Positions 42,690 through 53,500 of a stretch of 64,000 nucleotides of DNA are shown here, one piece after another (the stretch's first letter is position 1; every line of letters begins with the position of its first letter). The stretch covers positions 1 to 64,000 of the forward strand of contig NW_027269981.1 in assembly GCF_030848805.1 (NCBI RefSeq), in the 5' to 3' direction. This DNA is from Temnothorax longispinosus (taxonomy: Eukaryota; Arthropoda; Insecta; Hymenoptera; Formicidae). Under the pieces are notes generated by a model. It ran no database searches and was not told where the DNA came from. It worked only from the letters and a program-made list of their open reading frames with translations. Both the position numbers and the translations under genes were made by a program.

Positions 42690-43320
42690 CAAGGATGCCA
42701 GACTCGCGGTTTTTGCCAGCCACAGCCAGCCAGTGGTGGGGATGGGCAGAGATGCCAACTTGACGTTTCAGCAACGCAGCCGAGCGGCCCGAGCGCTTCG
42801 GCTGGCTTCGGCCAGCTTCGAGCGTCAGCGGTAGAAGAGAATGGACAGATCTGCTGTCTTCTTCTTCTCTTTCGGCTATTGGCTATGCGATTTCGGATCT
42901 CGTGAATGCCGAGTTGACGAGGCGACCAGACGACGCGTGACATTATTTCGGCGCGCGACATTAATTATCGATGTATTTTCCTACATATTAATAAATCAAA
43001 AAAATCATTTAATAAAAAATTATTATATACATTGTTTTACATGTTAATACATATAATTAAAATTTGAATTGAAATATAAAAATCGACTCTTGGCCAAAAT
43101 GTACGCTTTTTTATTTAAAAAGAATCTATTTGACAATCTTTATTTAACGAATTAATTTCAGCACAATGATATTATTAAGCACTAAAAAAAATTATAATTT
43201 ATACTATTCTTCTTTCTGTCATTGAATTTATTTGCCATTAAATGTATAACGTACACATTGTTTCTCAACGGAAACTGCGAAAAAGTGGTGGTCTCTTCCG
43301 TCAGGAGGAAAATGTATATA
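42690..43320 (+). mobile_element. Long-TIR element, end copy 1
   Basis: About 290 bp from CAAGGATGCCAGACTCGCGG match 54740-55029 almost exactly. The following ~340 bp (from TAATAAATC...) match 61156-61490. This copy is therefore uninterrupted, whereas the other carries a 6.1-kb nested insert. GCCGCACG directly outside is the inverse of the 8 bp CGTGCGGC outside the other copy. Confidence 0.8.
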
Positions 43321-43424
43321 TATATAATATATGCATGACATTAAAAAAAATGATTCACGCTTGTTGAAGTATAAAAAATTGTAATTTGTACATGTAATAT
43401 GTGTATATAATGTATGTGAGGTAC

Positions 43425-43690
43425 AAGAGGGTGGCAGTGTGGTCTTGTGGTAAAGCGCCAGACTCGTAATCCCGAGGACCCGGGTTCGAGTCCACCTGAC
43501 CACAGGAATTTTTATATTCCAAACTGCACCTCCCGCACGAGTGGGGCTCGTGCGGAGAAACTGGGCTATCTTTCGGAGGAGACATGGAGAAATTAAATGT
43601 ACTTCTTTGTATTTAGAAGTATAAGAAACTTCATATAAAGCTGTTTCTCCAGTGCCAATGCTCGCTCTTGGCATTTTTGATACAATTGTC
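43425..43690 (+). mobile_element. tRNA-derived SINE
   Basis: The head at 43438-43504 folds like a tRNA: ends TGTGGTC and GACCACA pair perfectly, box A-like TGGTCTTGTGG, anticodon-loop-like CTCGTAA (CGT, Thr) and box B GGTTCGAGTCC. It is only 67 nt and the anticodon stem pairs poorly, so it is a SINE head rather than a tRNA gene. The body has paired CCCGCACGAG and CTCGTGCGG, ending near GCTCTTGGC. Confidence 0.65.
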
Positions 43691-43696
43691 TTTCTA

Positions 43697-44045
43697 TCTG
43701 GTCTTGTTCAGAAATTAAATTAAATTAAATTAAATTTGAAATTGGTCGTCAAGCTAGGGGAGCTTGGGAGTTTTTTTTTTTATACTTCAACAAGCGGCGC
43801 TTTTATTAAATTATTAAATTATTAAAAAAAAAACTTCAAAGCTCCCCAAGCTTGACGACCAATTTCAAATTTAATTTCTGAACAAGAGGATACGTGTTTT
43901 AAGATACTGAGGTTATGCACAGTGCCATTAAGTGGCGAGATGCATATAGAGGATGCCAACTACTTTCTGAATCACTTGGAAATCCTTTGAAACGAATCTC
44001 CAAGCTTAACGACCAATTTCAAATTTAATTTGATTTAATTTAATT
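43697..44045. repeat. Nested hairpin with TTAAATT tracts
   Basis: CTTGTTCAGAAATTAAATT...GGTCGTCAAGCT at 43703-43756 is mirrored at 43842-43888 (AGCTTGACGACC...TTCTGAACAAG). A second copy of the arm (AGCTTAACGACCAATTTCAA) lies at 44003, so one hairpin may have inserted in another. Confidence 0.75.
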
Positions 44046-44289
44046 AGGCCCGAAATGTGCAACTAAATCCCGGCTCAGCAATATACATATTATTACAAAT
44101 AAATCAAATGTTTTGTCTGACTTATGTTAAAAAATAGAAAAATGTTATTATTTAACAGCCAAAGCCAGAACTTCATTACAAATTTTACAAGTTATGCTTA
44201 AAACTATGGATTATATAATATTCTAAGTCATACACTCTCGTTAACATTAAATCAATAAGGCTGTAGAAACGTGAAGTTTTAATAACTCT

Positions 44290-44425
44290 GAGGCGATTTC
44301 ACACCAAAATCAGTTAATTTTAACCTTAGTTTAAATTATATATCTTTGTCCTTTTAGATAAGTTCATGAAAAAGATGGATATAATTTAAATCAAGATTAA
44401 AGTTAACCGATGTTAATGTGTACGT
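44290..44425. repeat. Imperfect hairpin MITE-like element
   Basis: AATTTTAACCTTAGTTTAAATTATATATC is mirrored by GATATAATTTAAATCAAGATTAAAGTTAAC around a loop of about 30 bp. No coding. Confidence 0.55.
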
Positions 44426-44729
44426 AATTGCCAACAAAAAGAATAAAGATTAATAATTCTCAAACATATAATCAGTTATATAGATTTTAACAGATAGTAC
44501 TATAGATTCACATATATATTATTATATATAGATTAAAATTTCTTCTTTGGACACAAATAAAAAAGTTAATTCTAGATATATTCTAGATATGAGACAACAT
44601 AAGCAACGGCAACATAAAATTTTAAAACTAAATAAAATAAAATTTTAAAAATAAAATAATGAAATAAAATTTGAAAACCAAAATAAAACTAAATGTTTAT
44701 TTTGAAAACTTATTAATACAGCACAAAGA

Positions 44730-45590
44730 CTAATAAGATTTTTTTCCTAGAGAGAGTGAGCTTGATCGAGATATCTCTTTGGATCTGTGACATTTCTTGG
44801 GAAAGCGACGACTTAAGTTAGAGTTCCCTTTCAATCTTTGGCTTCTCGAAGAGCAATGGCTTGATACAGAAAATTCTTCTTCTTGTGATGTGTGACTTTT
44901 GTTGGAAAAAGGAGAGTTTCTGTGTTTATGACTTGTAGATCTTTGTGAATAAGAGCCATCTTCCTGTTTGCGCCATGCAGCATTAGCCACTGGTTAGTTG
45001 CTGATTCTACTAAAGTTAGATTAAATTTTTCTTCTTTTGACACAAATGCACCTGAAAAAGTATAATATTCAAAGTATGAAATACAACGGTAAAATAAAAT
45101 TTTGAAAATTTCACATTTTTCTGACCAATTATTATAAAAAATCAGTTTATGCTAAATAAAAATAAAAATTAATAACAAATAGCAGATTACCTTCAATTAC
45201 AGAATAAAGTTTCAAACTTCGAAAAGCCCTTTTATCAGTACCAGATCCTTTAAAACTAAACTGTTTAGCCAAAGAATTAGTCACAACATTCCTCAGAATT
45301 GTAAAGGTTGAAGCTGTAACCTTTTCCAGATCCACGTACCGTGACATGTAAGCACACCGCAACACATAATTTTTGAAGCATCCAGACAACATTACGTCTA
45401 AAATTGGAACATAATATAAGACATTTTTAAGACATTGTATCATGAAATGTTTTAAAAACGTCTTATATAGATGTTTTGTGTCCCGTTTTAAACGTAATAT
45501 TGCTTGGAATTTTACAACCAAATTCATAGAATGACTAAAAAATAAAAAAACAAACAAAACAGGAAGAAAAGAGGCTATAAGGGTCAAACG
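44730..45590 (-). pseudogene. CACTA-like element second gene, DUF4806 3' exons
   Basis: The first exon ends KQFSFKGSGTDKRAFRSLKLYSVIEG at a GTAATC donor near 45190. The next (acceptor TTTTCAG at 45053) encodes FVSKEEKFNLTLVESATNQW, then a one-base shift near 44990 continues as NAAWRKQEDGSYSQR and a Ser/Arg-rich tail. DUF4806 is a domain of unknown function common in insect transposon proteins. Confidence 0.6.
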
Positions 45591-45599
45591 CGGTTCTTC

Positions 45600-47207
45600 T
45601 TGCGTAATGTCTCATTTATTCATCTTCTTGGATATAACTTTAAACGTTTCGGCTCAATTTCGAGCCATCCTCAGCGATAACAATGGTTAGCCCACGATCT
45701 CCAAACCAAATAGCAAGCTCGTCGACTCGTGTTATTTGTACCAAATGATCCTTATCTGTAAGATTTTGATGTATAAAATCAAAACTTAATTAACCCGAGA
45801 CAGTGATTAACTTACCAAATGGCCAAAGAGAACGTGGGAATTAATAAATAATCGAAGTGACTTGTCGGTAACATCGACCTTTTGAAAACGACGGACGGAA
45901 TAAAAACATTTAACGTAACGCAGTCAGAATTCGAATGTATACATAGATAGTTGTGTCAATGATAAAAGTATTATTGTGATAAAATTCAAAATACCAATGA
46001 GAGCACGAGAGCTCGACGCGTCATAACAACTGTACAGCCAATAAGGACATCAATCGTAGGCATGGTTTACAATTTATTTAAAATAGTTATGTATGCGTGA
46101 TTTAGAAAATCGGTGTCATTTTGCAAATTAATACTATTTTCCTGTAGTTTTATGTGAATCATTTCAGAAATTAGTCTCCTGGATAAATATTTCTCTTTGT
46201 CTAGGATTTCCACATTCTCCCAGTCAAAATCGTGATCTAGATTCTGCCTGTGTTCAGTGACGACAGATTGTGTCGAGGTAATTCTATTAATGTGGCTCCG
46301 ATGTTCAGAAATTCGAGTTTTTAATTGCCTTTTAGTTTGGCCTACGTATGACGCGTCACATTCTCTACAGGAAATTTTGTAAACCACATTTTTATTCGAT
46401 TGAGCTGGGAGGACATCCTTTTGTACTTTAATAAATTTTTTAAGTTTGTTTAGGCTGAAGAAAGACAATCTGACATTAAGATCCCCGACAACTCTTGCAA
46501 AATCATCGGAGATCCCCTCAACGTATGGAACAGTAAACCATTTACGCCGTTCTTCCTCGCAAATGGTTAGAGATTCATCCTGTCTGCGAGTGCGTCTGTT
46601 AAGTAACGCTTTAATTCTCATGTTGATAGTATCAAAAATAAATGTCAAAGGATAGTCGTTCTTCAGGAGAGTATCAATTATAAACTTAACGTTCTTACAA
46701 TGATATTTAGGGTGGGAAAGTAAGAAGGCCCTATCAACCATGCCTATAATCGTGCCTCTTTTTTGTGAGATCGGGTGCTGCGACAAAAAATTAAGATACC
46801 TGCCTGAAAAAGTAGGTTTGTGAAACCAGTCAAATTCTAAAATGTTCTCATTCTTAATAATAGTCAAGTCTAAAAAATTAAGTCTATCACCACCAACTTC
46901 CATAGTAAATTGAAGTCTCGGATGGTAAGCATTAAATAATTGTAAAATGTTGTCAAGAAAATAAAAAGGTACTGCAAAAGCTATATCATCTACGTATCTA
47001 AAATAAAAAGGTATAGCGAAAGTGAGTTGTTGCAACACCCAGATCTCCAGATCTTCCATAACCATGTCAGCAACGATGGGAGAGAACGGCGAACCCATTG
47101 GAGAACCAAATTTCTGTTTATAAATCTTATTGTTGAAACGAAAATATGTTGAATCTAAAATGAGTTCAACGGCTTTGATAAAGTCCTTCTTTGTAATGTT
47201 ACAATAT
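45600..47207 (-). mobile_element. Penelope-like element, 5'-truncated
   Basis: The open frame (about 47207-46067) holds the end of the reverse transcriptase (KFGSPMGSPFSPIVADMVME, YFRYVDDIAFAVP with catalytic YVDD, RLNFLDLTI) and a GIY-YIG endonuclease (NVVYKISCRECDASYVGQTK, KTRISEHRSHI). This RT plus GIY-YIG pair defines Penelope-like elements. The 3' flank has AAACGTTTCGGCTCAATTTCGAGCC, typical of their terminal repeats. The frame is intact from the truncation point to the stop, so it is fairly young. It lies in an intron of the CACTA-like second gene. Confidence 0.9.
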
Positions 47208-47339
47208 AAAAAAACAAAATTATTATTAGAAAGTGATCATATAATAGAATATATAAAATGTTCAAATAATTATTTCAGAGTCGCTAGTAGTAAATTAAAA
47301 TACAATAATCTTTAATTCGACTAAAACTAGCAATTTTAT

Positions 47340-48042
47340 TGAATTAAGTACACGACGTTTCGACCATTATTTTTTGGTCCTTATCAAGTGAGTCTATATA
47401 AACAAAAAAAAGAAAAAAAACAATATAAATTAAATATTACATGGATAACTAAAGTAGAGGATAAAAAAATATATAAGTTTTTGAACATACTTGCATATAC
47501 GCTGTGAGAAATTAGGGATTCGTCACATTTTTAAAAAACCGTGAGAGTAAAACAATCTGGTCGACGTGTAGGCAGAAAGAGAACGTCTTGTCAAGTAAAC
47601 AGTTGAAACACTTATACGACCTTTATTATTTTGTCATGATATTCGTTAAATTTTCTGTGTCTTTATGTAAATTGATCGTATTGTTGTGTTTCTTTATAAG
47701 AAACATTTCAGCGATCTCTCTCTTTCTCACGTGTTTTTCGTTGTGTACAATGCTAGGAGATTTCCAATTAAAATCGTGTCCGAATTCGCATTTGTGTTTG
47801 CTAATGACTGAATGGCACGAAGTATGTAGCCTAATGTTATTACAATGTTCTTTAATACGAGTACGCAAATGTCTTATTTTTGTTTGGTCGATGTAAGTTG
47901 CCGTGCAATCATTGCAATCAATTTTATAAACTACATTAGTTTGTGAGTCAATAGGTATTTTAGTCGAATTAAAGATTATTGTATTGGAATATATAAATTT
48001 GCAAAAATAAAAAAGATTTAATAAGTCAAAAGTTTTTGACAA
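47340..48042 (-). mobile_element. Second Penelope-like fragment, GIY-YIG end
   Basis: The ORF 48042-47626 encodes only the endonuclease part (NVVYKIDCNDCTATYIDQTK, TRIKEHCNNIRLHTS). The expected YxG has become YID. The terminal repeat-like ACACGACGTTTCGACCATTA lies at 47352-47371. Sequence is clearly diverged from the neighbour, so it is a separate subfamily inserted or left beside it. Confidence 0.8.
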
Positions 48043-48304
48043 ATGTATACAATAAAAAGTATTATTAAACTCTGAAAAAAATAATTAAATTAAATTCTAA
48101 AAATTTTATTTATTATGTTGAGAAAGACCCAAAAAAGCTTAAAATATTCAAGTTATTTACTTTACGTTGAAATTTTAATGCATTGTATTATAATTAAAAT
48201 AAAAGTACGCGTTCAAAGTTTTACGCTAGCTTGCAAATGCCATTTTTCTAATTTATTTATTTTTATTTTTAACAAGTCTACAATTATCGCCAATTTATTT
48301 TATT

Positions 48305-50210
48305 TTAAACATTGTAAATATGCATACTCACAGTGGCAGACAGATTGTTTTCTTCAGACAGAAACTGCTCCATTTTTGCCAATTCTCCCTCGGTCTTTAT
48401 GGGAAGAGAAGGAAGTTTGCTTGGTCTCTTTACTACTTTCTCAGTAGGCATTATAAATCGATTGAGTCGTTCCTGATTCATAATTGCAATATCTAGTTTA
48501 CTGCTAACCAGTCTCACCTCTTTTTTGAGGGAGGACAGACTCACTTGACTTTTAACATCAAATCCTTTTAAACAAAAATGGCATTGCTTTAGAAATCATC
48601 GAAAATTAGACCATAGTCATTATTTAACAACATCAACGACATAATTTTTAAAATGGAAATTTAGACTTACGACTCTTCATTGCTCTATTTGAAATCTGAC
48701 GAGATATATTATTGTCTTCTGATACATTTTCGTCTACAATATCATGAATTTCGGTATTTTCGTCATGTGATGAATTTGATACGGAATCACGAAAACTGTC
48801 AGAAAGATTCGCAGTAGTAGCAGTGGAGAACATAAATCTGATTTCGGTATTTCCTCCATGTTACAATTATTTTTCCCAGAAATGTACTTTGCAGTATCAG
48901 TAAATAAAGTTGGTGAATTTGCATCATTCCTTCCCTCTTTATTGGAAGATGTGAAAGACAAAGTTTCATCAATAGTGTCAGAATGAGACACAAATGTTTG
49001 GGTTGCTTCTTTTGATTTCTTTTCACGATTTTTTTTCAGTGTCTCTTTTTGTAATGCCTCCGTCAATAATGTGGAATGGATTGTCTTTTGTTTCATTTTA
49101 CTGGATTTTTTCAATGGTTTTGGCTCAACAACTATTCGGACTTCACCGCCAGATTTGTTCTTTAATGTCTCCAGATTTTGGACAGATGATCGAGATAAAT
49201 GATCGAGATACATTACTCTTCCTTTGGTGCTGAAGAATATTTTTTGCTGTCTTGACTTTTTTAGAGTCAACAATTTCAATTTTAGGTGAAGCATTTTTTT
49301 TGAGATTCTCATGTTTTGAAGATCTTGGAGTCATGCCGCTTAGTTTTAAACAAGCCGGAGAGGGAATTTTAGAATTACTGCCGCATTTCACATTTGCTTG
49401 ATTTTGTTCTTCTTCTGAAGAGCTGTCAAGGTGATTAGATTTTCTCTTAATTCTGTGTCCCCGTCCCATCTCCTTAGAACTTTCATAATTGGAGTTGCAA
49501 AGAAATTGTTTGCATGCCTGAGCTGCATTAACGTACGTATCTGAAAATAAAAATGTAAATACATGGAAACAATGTGAATAATATCTAATTCTGGACGAAT
49601 ACATGGGTCACAAAAAACAAGTTATGATTAACAACATGCTCAAGGAAAACCATACTACGCATAATATTAGAAGTTATTCATTTATTCGTTCAAAAAGAAA
49701 TATTATTGAAATATATATTAAATTAAATAATACTCTTCTTAGGCAATTCTAAGTAGCTTAATGAAGCGTCCCACAAGTGTTTTAATTCCACAATAATAGC
49801 GTATTCGATTTGACGACTCTACCCGACTCTGAGTCGACTCGAGTCGCATGTTTAATTTGTAATTAAATTATCGTGGCGGAATGGACCCGAGTTGGACTCT
49901 GACTCGACTCAGAGTCGGGTAGAGTCGACAAATCGAATATGCTATAAATCAGCTTTATTATGACATGAGAATTTTAAAATATAAAAGCTTACCATAAAAT
50001 CTCTTCACCAGAACATCTGATAATGACCAGGATACATGAGCTGGCTTCTCTTTACGGACAAAATATCCAGCTACTTTAGAGTCGTTAGGCCATTTTATTT
50101 TGGTTTTCATGTTTGCATCAATTTCGGTCTCCAACCATTGAGCCAAGCCAACATCGTAGTATTCATTATCAGAATCTTCTTGATTTAAAAACTTAAACAC
50201 GACAAACTGG
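48305..50210 (-). pseudogene. CACTA-like element second gene, 5' exons
   Basis: The exon after acceptor TTTTCCAG at about 50210 encodes FVVFKFLNQEDSDNEYYDVG...WPNDSKVAGYFVRKEKPAHVSW and ends at a GTAAGC donor near 49990. The next exon (about 49550) begins TYVNAAQACKQFLC and runs into a Lys/Ser-rich region spread over shifting frames (49604-48648). The exon 48544-48330 has LPIKTEGELAKMEQFLSEEN, then donor GTGAGT. This matches the lead-in to DUF4806. Confidence 0.55.
49796..49945. mobile_element. Hairpin MITE with GACTCGAGTC-rich arms
   Basis: ATAGCGTATTCGATTTG...GACTCTACCCGACTCTGAGTC is mirrored by GACTCAGAGTCGGGTAGAGTC...CAAATCGAATATGCTAT. It lies between exons of the CACTA-like second gene. 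Confidence 0.8.
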
Positions 50211-50399
50211 AAAAATAAAGAAAATATTATCAAAAACATGATTTACAACAACATAAGGAGTTCAACAATATAATTCACCACCACCACTACTGTGACTTGG
50301 ATATAAAGAAATAAGCAAAGTTTAGCTATTATATTAATATATAAATAATTACATATTTAGCTAGATAATGATGGAAACGGAGCGTTGTTGGAAATAAAG

Positions 50400-51740
50400 A
50401 TCATAGAAACATTGGCATTGTGTGAAGCAAAGGCACACATACATATGAATTTGTATCTGGTATAAGCCAGCAATTAGCCTCAACTTCTTCAAGACGAAAG
50501 AAAACTCTTCGCTTTTCCAAGTTTGATACTTTAACAATACCCAGGATTGAAGAACGTAGAGGATATTCAGATATATCAGCATGATTTTGAAACAAAAATC
50601 CCACTAAAATTACTTGTCTATCTTGCAAAACTATGAAATTCTGTAGCCTTATAATGTGCCAAATTAAATTCTCTTGGATTTCTGTTAAAATCTGAGGGAC
50701 ATGAACTTTCAATGGTTTTCAAGGCACATGTGATTGCATCTACTGCCGTGTGATGTAGCTTTCAAGGACCATTCCATTTCATCCATGCAAGCAATAATCT
50801 TTTAAACACTCCAAAATAAACAAGATGAAGCACATCCAATCAAAACTGTTTGACCATACCTGTTGGAATGATTTCAAGAAGAGATTCAGCTCGATGATGA
50901 GAGGGCTGTTCTCTTTCATGAATGATTCATCAGTTCTCAAAACCTGATCTAACTCTAAACATAACATCCTATTCTGAATCCATTCACCAACCACAGTACA
51001 TTTCTCACAAGCGTAATATCCACCATGTTCAACGATACCTTTCATCATGGCCCTAGCAGGAGCATCGCAAATGTAATGCCTCAAAACAAATTGATATAGT
51101 TGGCCATCATAAGTGTACCCATTTTCTGACAGATCTTTAATTTTTAAAACAAAATCCATGAGATATTCATCAGGCTCGGGATTATTGTTGCCATGATGTA
51201 CTGCATTAATAAATGGCTCATTTTTGCTTCCAACTAGTTTGCCTAAAATTGGCCAAAATTTTTGCTTGGAGCTCTTTGAAAGAGGTAGCCCATCTACATT
51301 GACATCGATGGTTATTTTATTAAATCTTTGTAAATATTCTCGAACATTCATACTATCTTTAGCTTGGATACTTTTATACCACATTTGGGTATTATCTTTA
51401 AACTCAATCACATCTAAATGTTTTAGAGTTGACAGGAGAGTCTTATAAGGAGAGCATCTAATTTTATCATCGATAAACCTCCTCCTTCTAAAGCCCACTG
51501 TCGAATTGTTTCGCGAATATATAAACCTCTTTCATGATCATCAGCAAATGCAATGACGTCGTCGTCATTGTCGTCGTCGTCGTCGTCGTCGTCCTCCTTC
51601 TCCTCCTTCTCCTCCTCTTCCTCCTCATCAGATTTAGAGAGAAATAAACTATCCTCTACTTATAATTTATCATTTCCATTATATATCGAAAAGTCGACAA
51701 TTTCGATCTCTGTTAGATGTAAAGCACCCGTTGACATGAT
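50400..51740 (-). pseudogene. CACTA-like transposase remnant
   Basis: An N-terminal stretch from the ATG at about 51738 passes an in-frame TAA near 51660, then a microsatellite-coded Asp/Glu tract (51553-51640). A frame change near 51490 leads to the main ORF (51498-50779): QKFWPILGKLV, PEPDEYLMDFV, YQFVLRHYICDAPARAMMKG, YYACEKCTVVGEWIQNR and LRTDESF are typical of tnp2-type proteins. A further frame at 50712-50401 encodes a downstream part (SEYPLRSSILGIVKV, VCVPLLHT). The catalytic core past LIIELN is missing or shifted. Confidence 0.7.
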
Positions 51741-51770
51741 ATCGAGGATATTGACGTCGTTTTGACATCG

Positions 51771-52139
51771 AATTGACATTAGCCTTTTCACTGGGAAGCT
51801 TCTCTATTTCAACTCAATTTACAAGTCTGTTGAAATAAATATTTTTTGCCAACTTGTACATTTTTAAGTAAACGTTTGTCCACGGTGCGTCTGCTTCAAT
51901 TTCTATCGTTCGTATCGCACGTCTGTTAAATTAACTTGCTTTAATTTAACTACATTTACGAGTCTGTAATAGTACGTTATTCGATATTTACTAACCACTT
52001 AAATTTGGAAGGCTTGTGTTAAATATACAGTAAATTTGCGCGTTTCTTCACGGTACTAACGAACCCTATCCCGCGTTTTTCGACGGTGATTTATAATTAA
52101 CTGGAGGACGATCAAAGATATTCATTGAAACAAAAGATT
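51771..52139. other. Spacer, no gene seen
   Basis: AT-rich sequence between the CACTA-like element and the foldback element. It continues seamlessly after the foldback insertion at 53203 and forms the upstream flank of the virus-like ORF at 53501. Confidence 0.5.
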
Positions 52140-53194
52140 GGATAAACTTCCGAAAACGGCCCCCCTCCGATTTCGATGAAACTTTGTGAAAAGCTTCGTT
52201 TTGGGTCAAAATAAAAGCCCTTAAAAGGAATTTTGGCGACTCCTATGATAAAGCCATTTTTTTAGATAAAATGATAAAAAATATAGGAAAATCTTCGTAA
52301 TTCTACAGGATGTTATAAATTGAATATATACTGTTTGTATTTAATGACTTTATGTTTTTATCCTCCCCCGAAAGCACGGGGAGGGGTGTGCGTGAACCTC
52401 GGTTCGCGTGGAAAGTGTATGCGTGAACTATTTCGGGACTACCGCACCTCCCCCGAAAGCACGGGGGGGGGGTGTGCGTGAACCTCGGTTCGCGTGGAAA
52501 GTGTATGCGTGAACTATTTCGGGACTACCGCACCTCCTCCGAAAGCACGGGGGGGGTGTGCGTGAACCTCGGTTCGCGTGGAAAGTGTATGCGTGAACTA
52601 TTTCGGGACTACCGCACCTCCCCCGAAAGCACGGGGGGGGTGTGCGTGAACCTCGGTTCGCGTGGAAAGTGTATGCGTGAACTATTTCGGGACTACCGCA
52701 CCTCCCCCGAAAGCACGGGGGGGGTGTGCGTGAACCTCGGTTCGCGTGGAAAGTGTATGCGTGAACTATTTCGGTACTACCGCACCTCCCCCGAAAGCAC
52801 GGGGGGGGGGTGTGCGTGAACCTCGGTTCGCGTGGAAAGTGTATGCGTGAACTATTTCGGGACTACCGCACCTCCCCCGAAAGCACGGGGGGGTGTGCGT
52901 GAACCTCGGTTCGCGTGGAAAGTGTAATATATTACAAAGCATATTATTTATGTATTCTGCTGTAAGTATATAATAAAAACATTAAATCATTAAATACAAA
53001 CAGTATATATTCAATTTATAACATCCTGTAGAATTACGAAGATTTTCCTATATTTTTTATCATTTTATCTAAAAAAATAGCTTTATCATAGGAGTCGCCA
53101 AAATTCCTTTTAAGGGCTTTCATTTTAACCCAAAACGAAGCTTTTCACAAAGTTTCATCGAAATCGGAGGGGGGCCGTTTTCGGAAGTCTACCC
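52140..53194. mobile_element. Foldback element with ~215-bp inverted arms and minisatellite core
   Basis: The arms 52140-52360 and 52985-53194 are inverted copies, with ends GGATAAACTTCCG and CGGAAGTCTACCC. They are flanked by an exact 8-bp duplication AAAAGATT (52132-52139 and 53195-53202). Eight-bp duplications are typical of hAT-type and foldback insertions. The core is a tandem repeat (52377-52927). No transposase is present. Confidence 0.9.
52377..52927 (+). repeat. ~90-bp minisatellite inside the foldback element
   Basis: About six copies of a unit running CCCCGAAAGCACGGGG...GTGCGTGAACCTCGGTTCGCG...GGACTACCGCACCT, differing mainly in length of a G run (5-10 G). CCCCGAAAGCACGGGG is itself a hairpin. 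Because the unit is close to a multiple of three, an ORF of 115 codons appears (52472-52819), but it is a repeat artefact. Confidence 0.9.
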
Positions 53195-53500
53195 AAAAGA
53201 TTTGCGCGTTGATGTGTTGAAATTTTTTAACCGTTATTGAAAACTGATACATTCGTATAAAAACTTGTCGAATCGAGTTAACGGTGAAAAATGCGGGATA
53301 TTTGTCGCAACTTGAAATACGCGCAAATGTAAGAATGCTTTGTCACTAATTGATATTTCTTTTTACAGACTTGCCGCAGTCGTTACCGGAGGAACGTCGT
53401 AACGCGCGGATTGAGTGACACTCGCGTTGACAGTGCTTCGAAAGTGCTTTTGTGTCGAACGCTTTTGTAGACACACGCGAGTGTTGCGATTGCGCGAAAT

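Larger units (their letters stand above)
44730..51770 (-). mobile_element. CACTA-like (tnp2/DUF4806) DNA transposon, decayed
   Basis: Minus-strand genes in order: a tnp2-like transposase (51740-50400) and a second multi-exon gene ending in a DUF4806-like domain (50210-44730). The second is interrupted between 48330 and 45590 by two Penelope-like fragments. Many stops and frame changes are present. Ends are not defined. The assignment to CACTA rests on the resemblance of the transposase region and could be refined to a related insect group. Confidence 0.65.

Noticed and set aside
43438..43504. Functional tRNA-Thr(CGT) gene
   Set aside because: Acceptor arms pair, but length is 67 nt, the anticodon stem pairs poorly, and a SINE body follows.
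43228..43674. Minus-strand 148-aa ORF
   Set aside because: Covers the SINE on its antisense strand; no independent coding evidence.
52472..52819. 115-aa repetitive ORF
   Set aside because: It arises only because the minisatellite unit stays in frame; copies with other G-run lengths break it.
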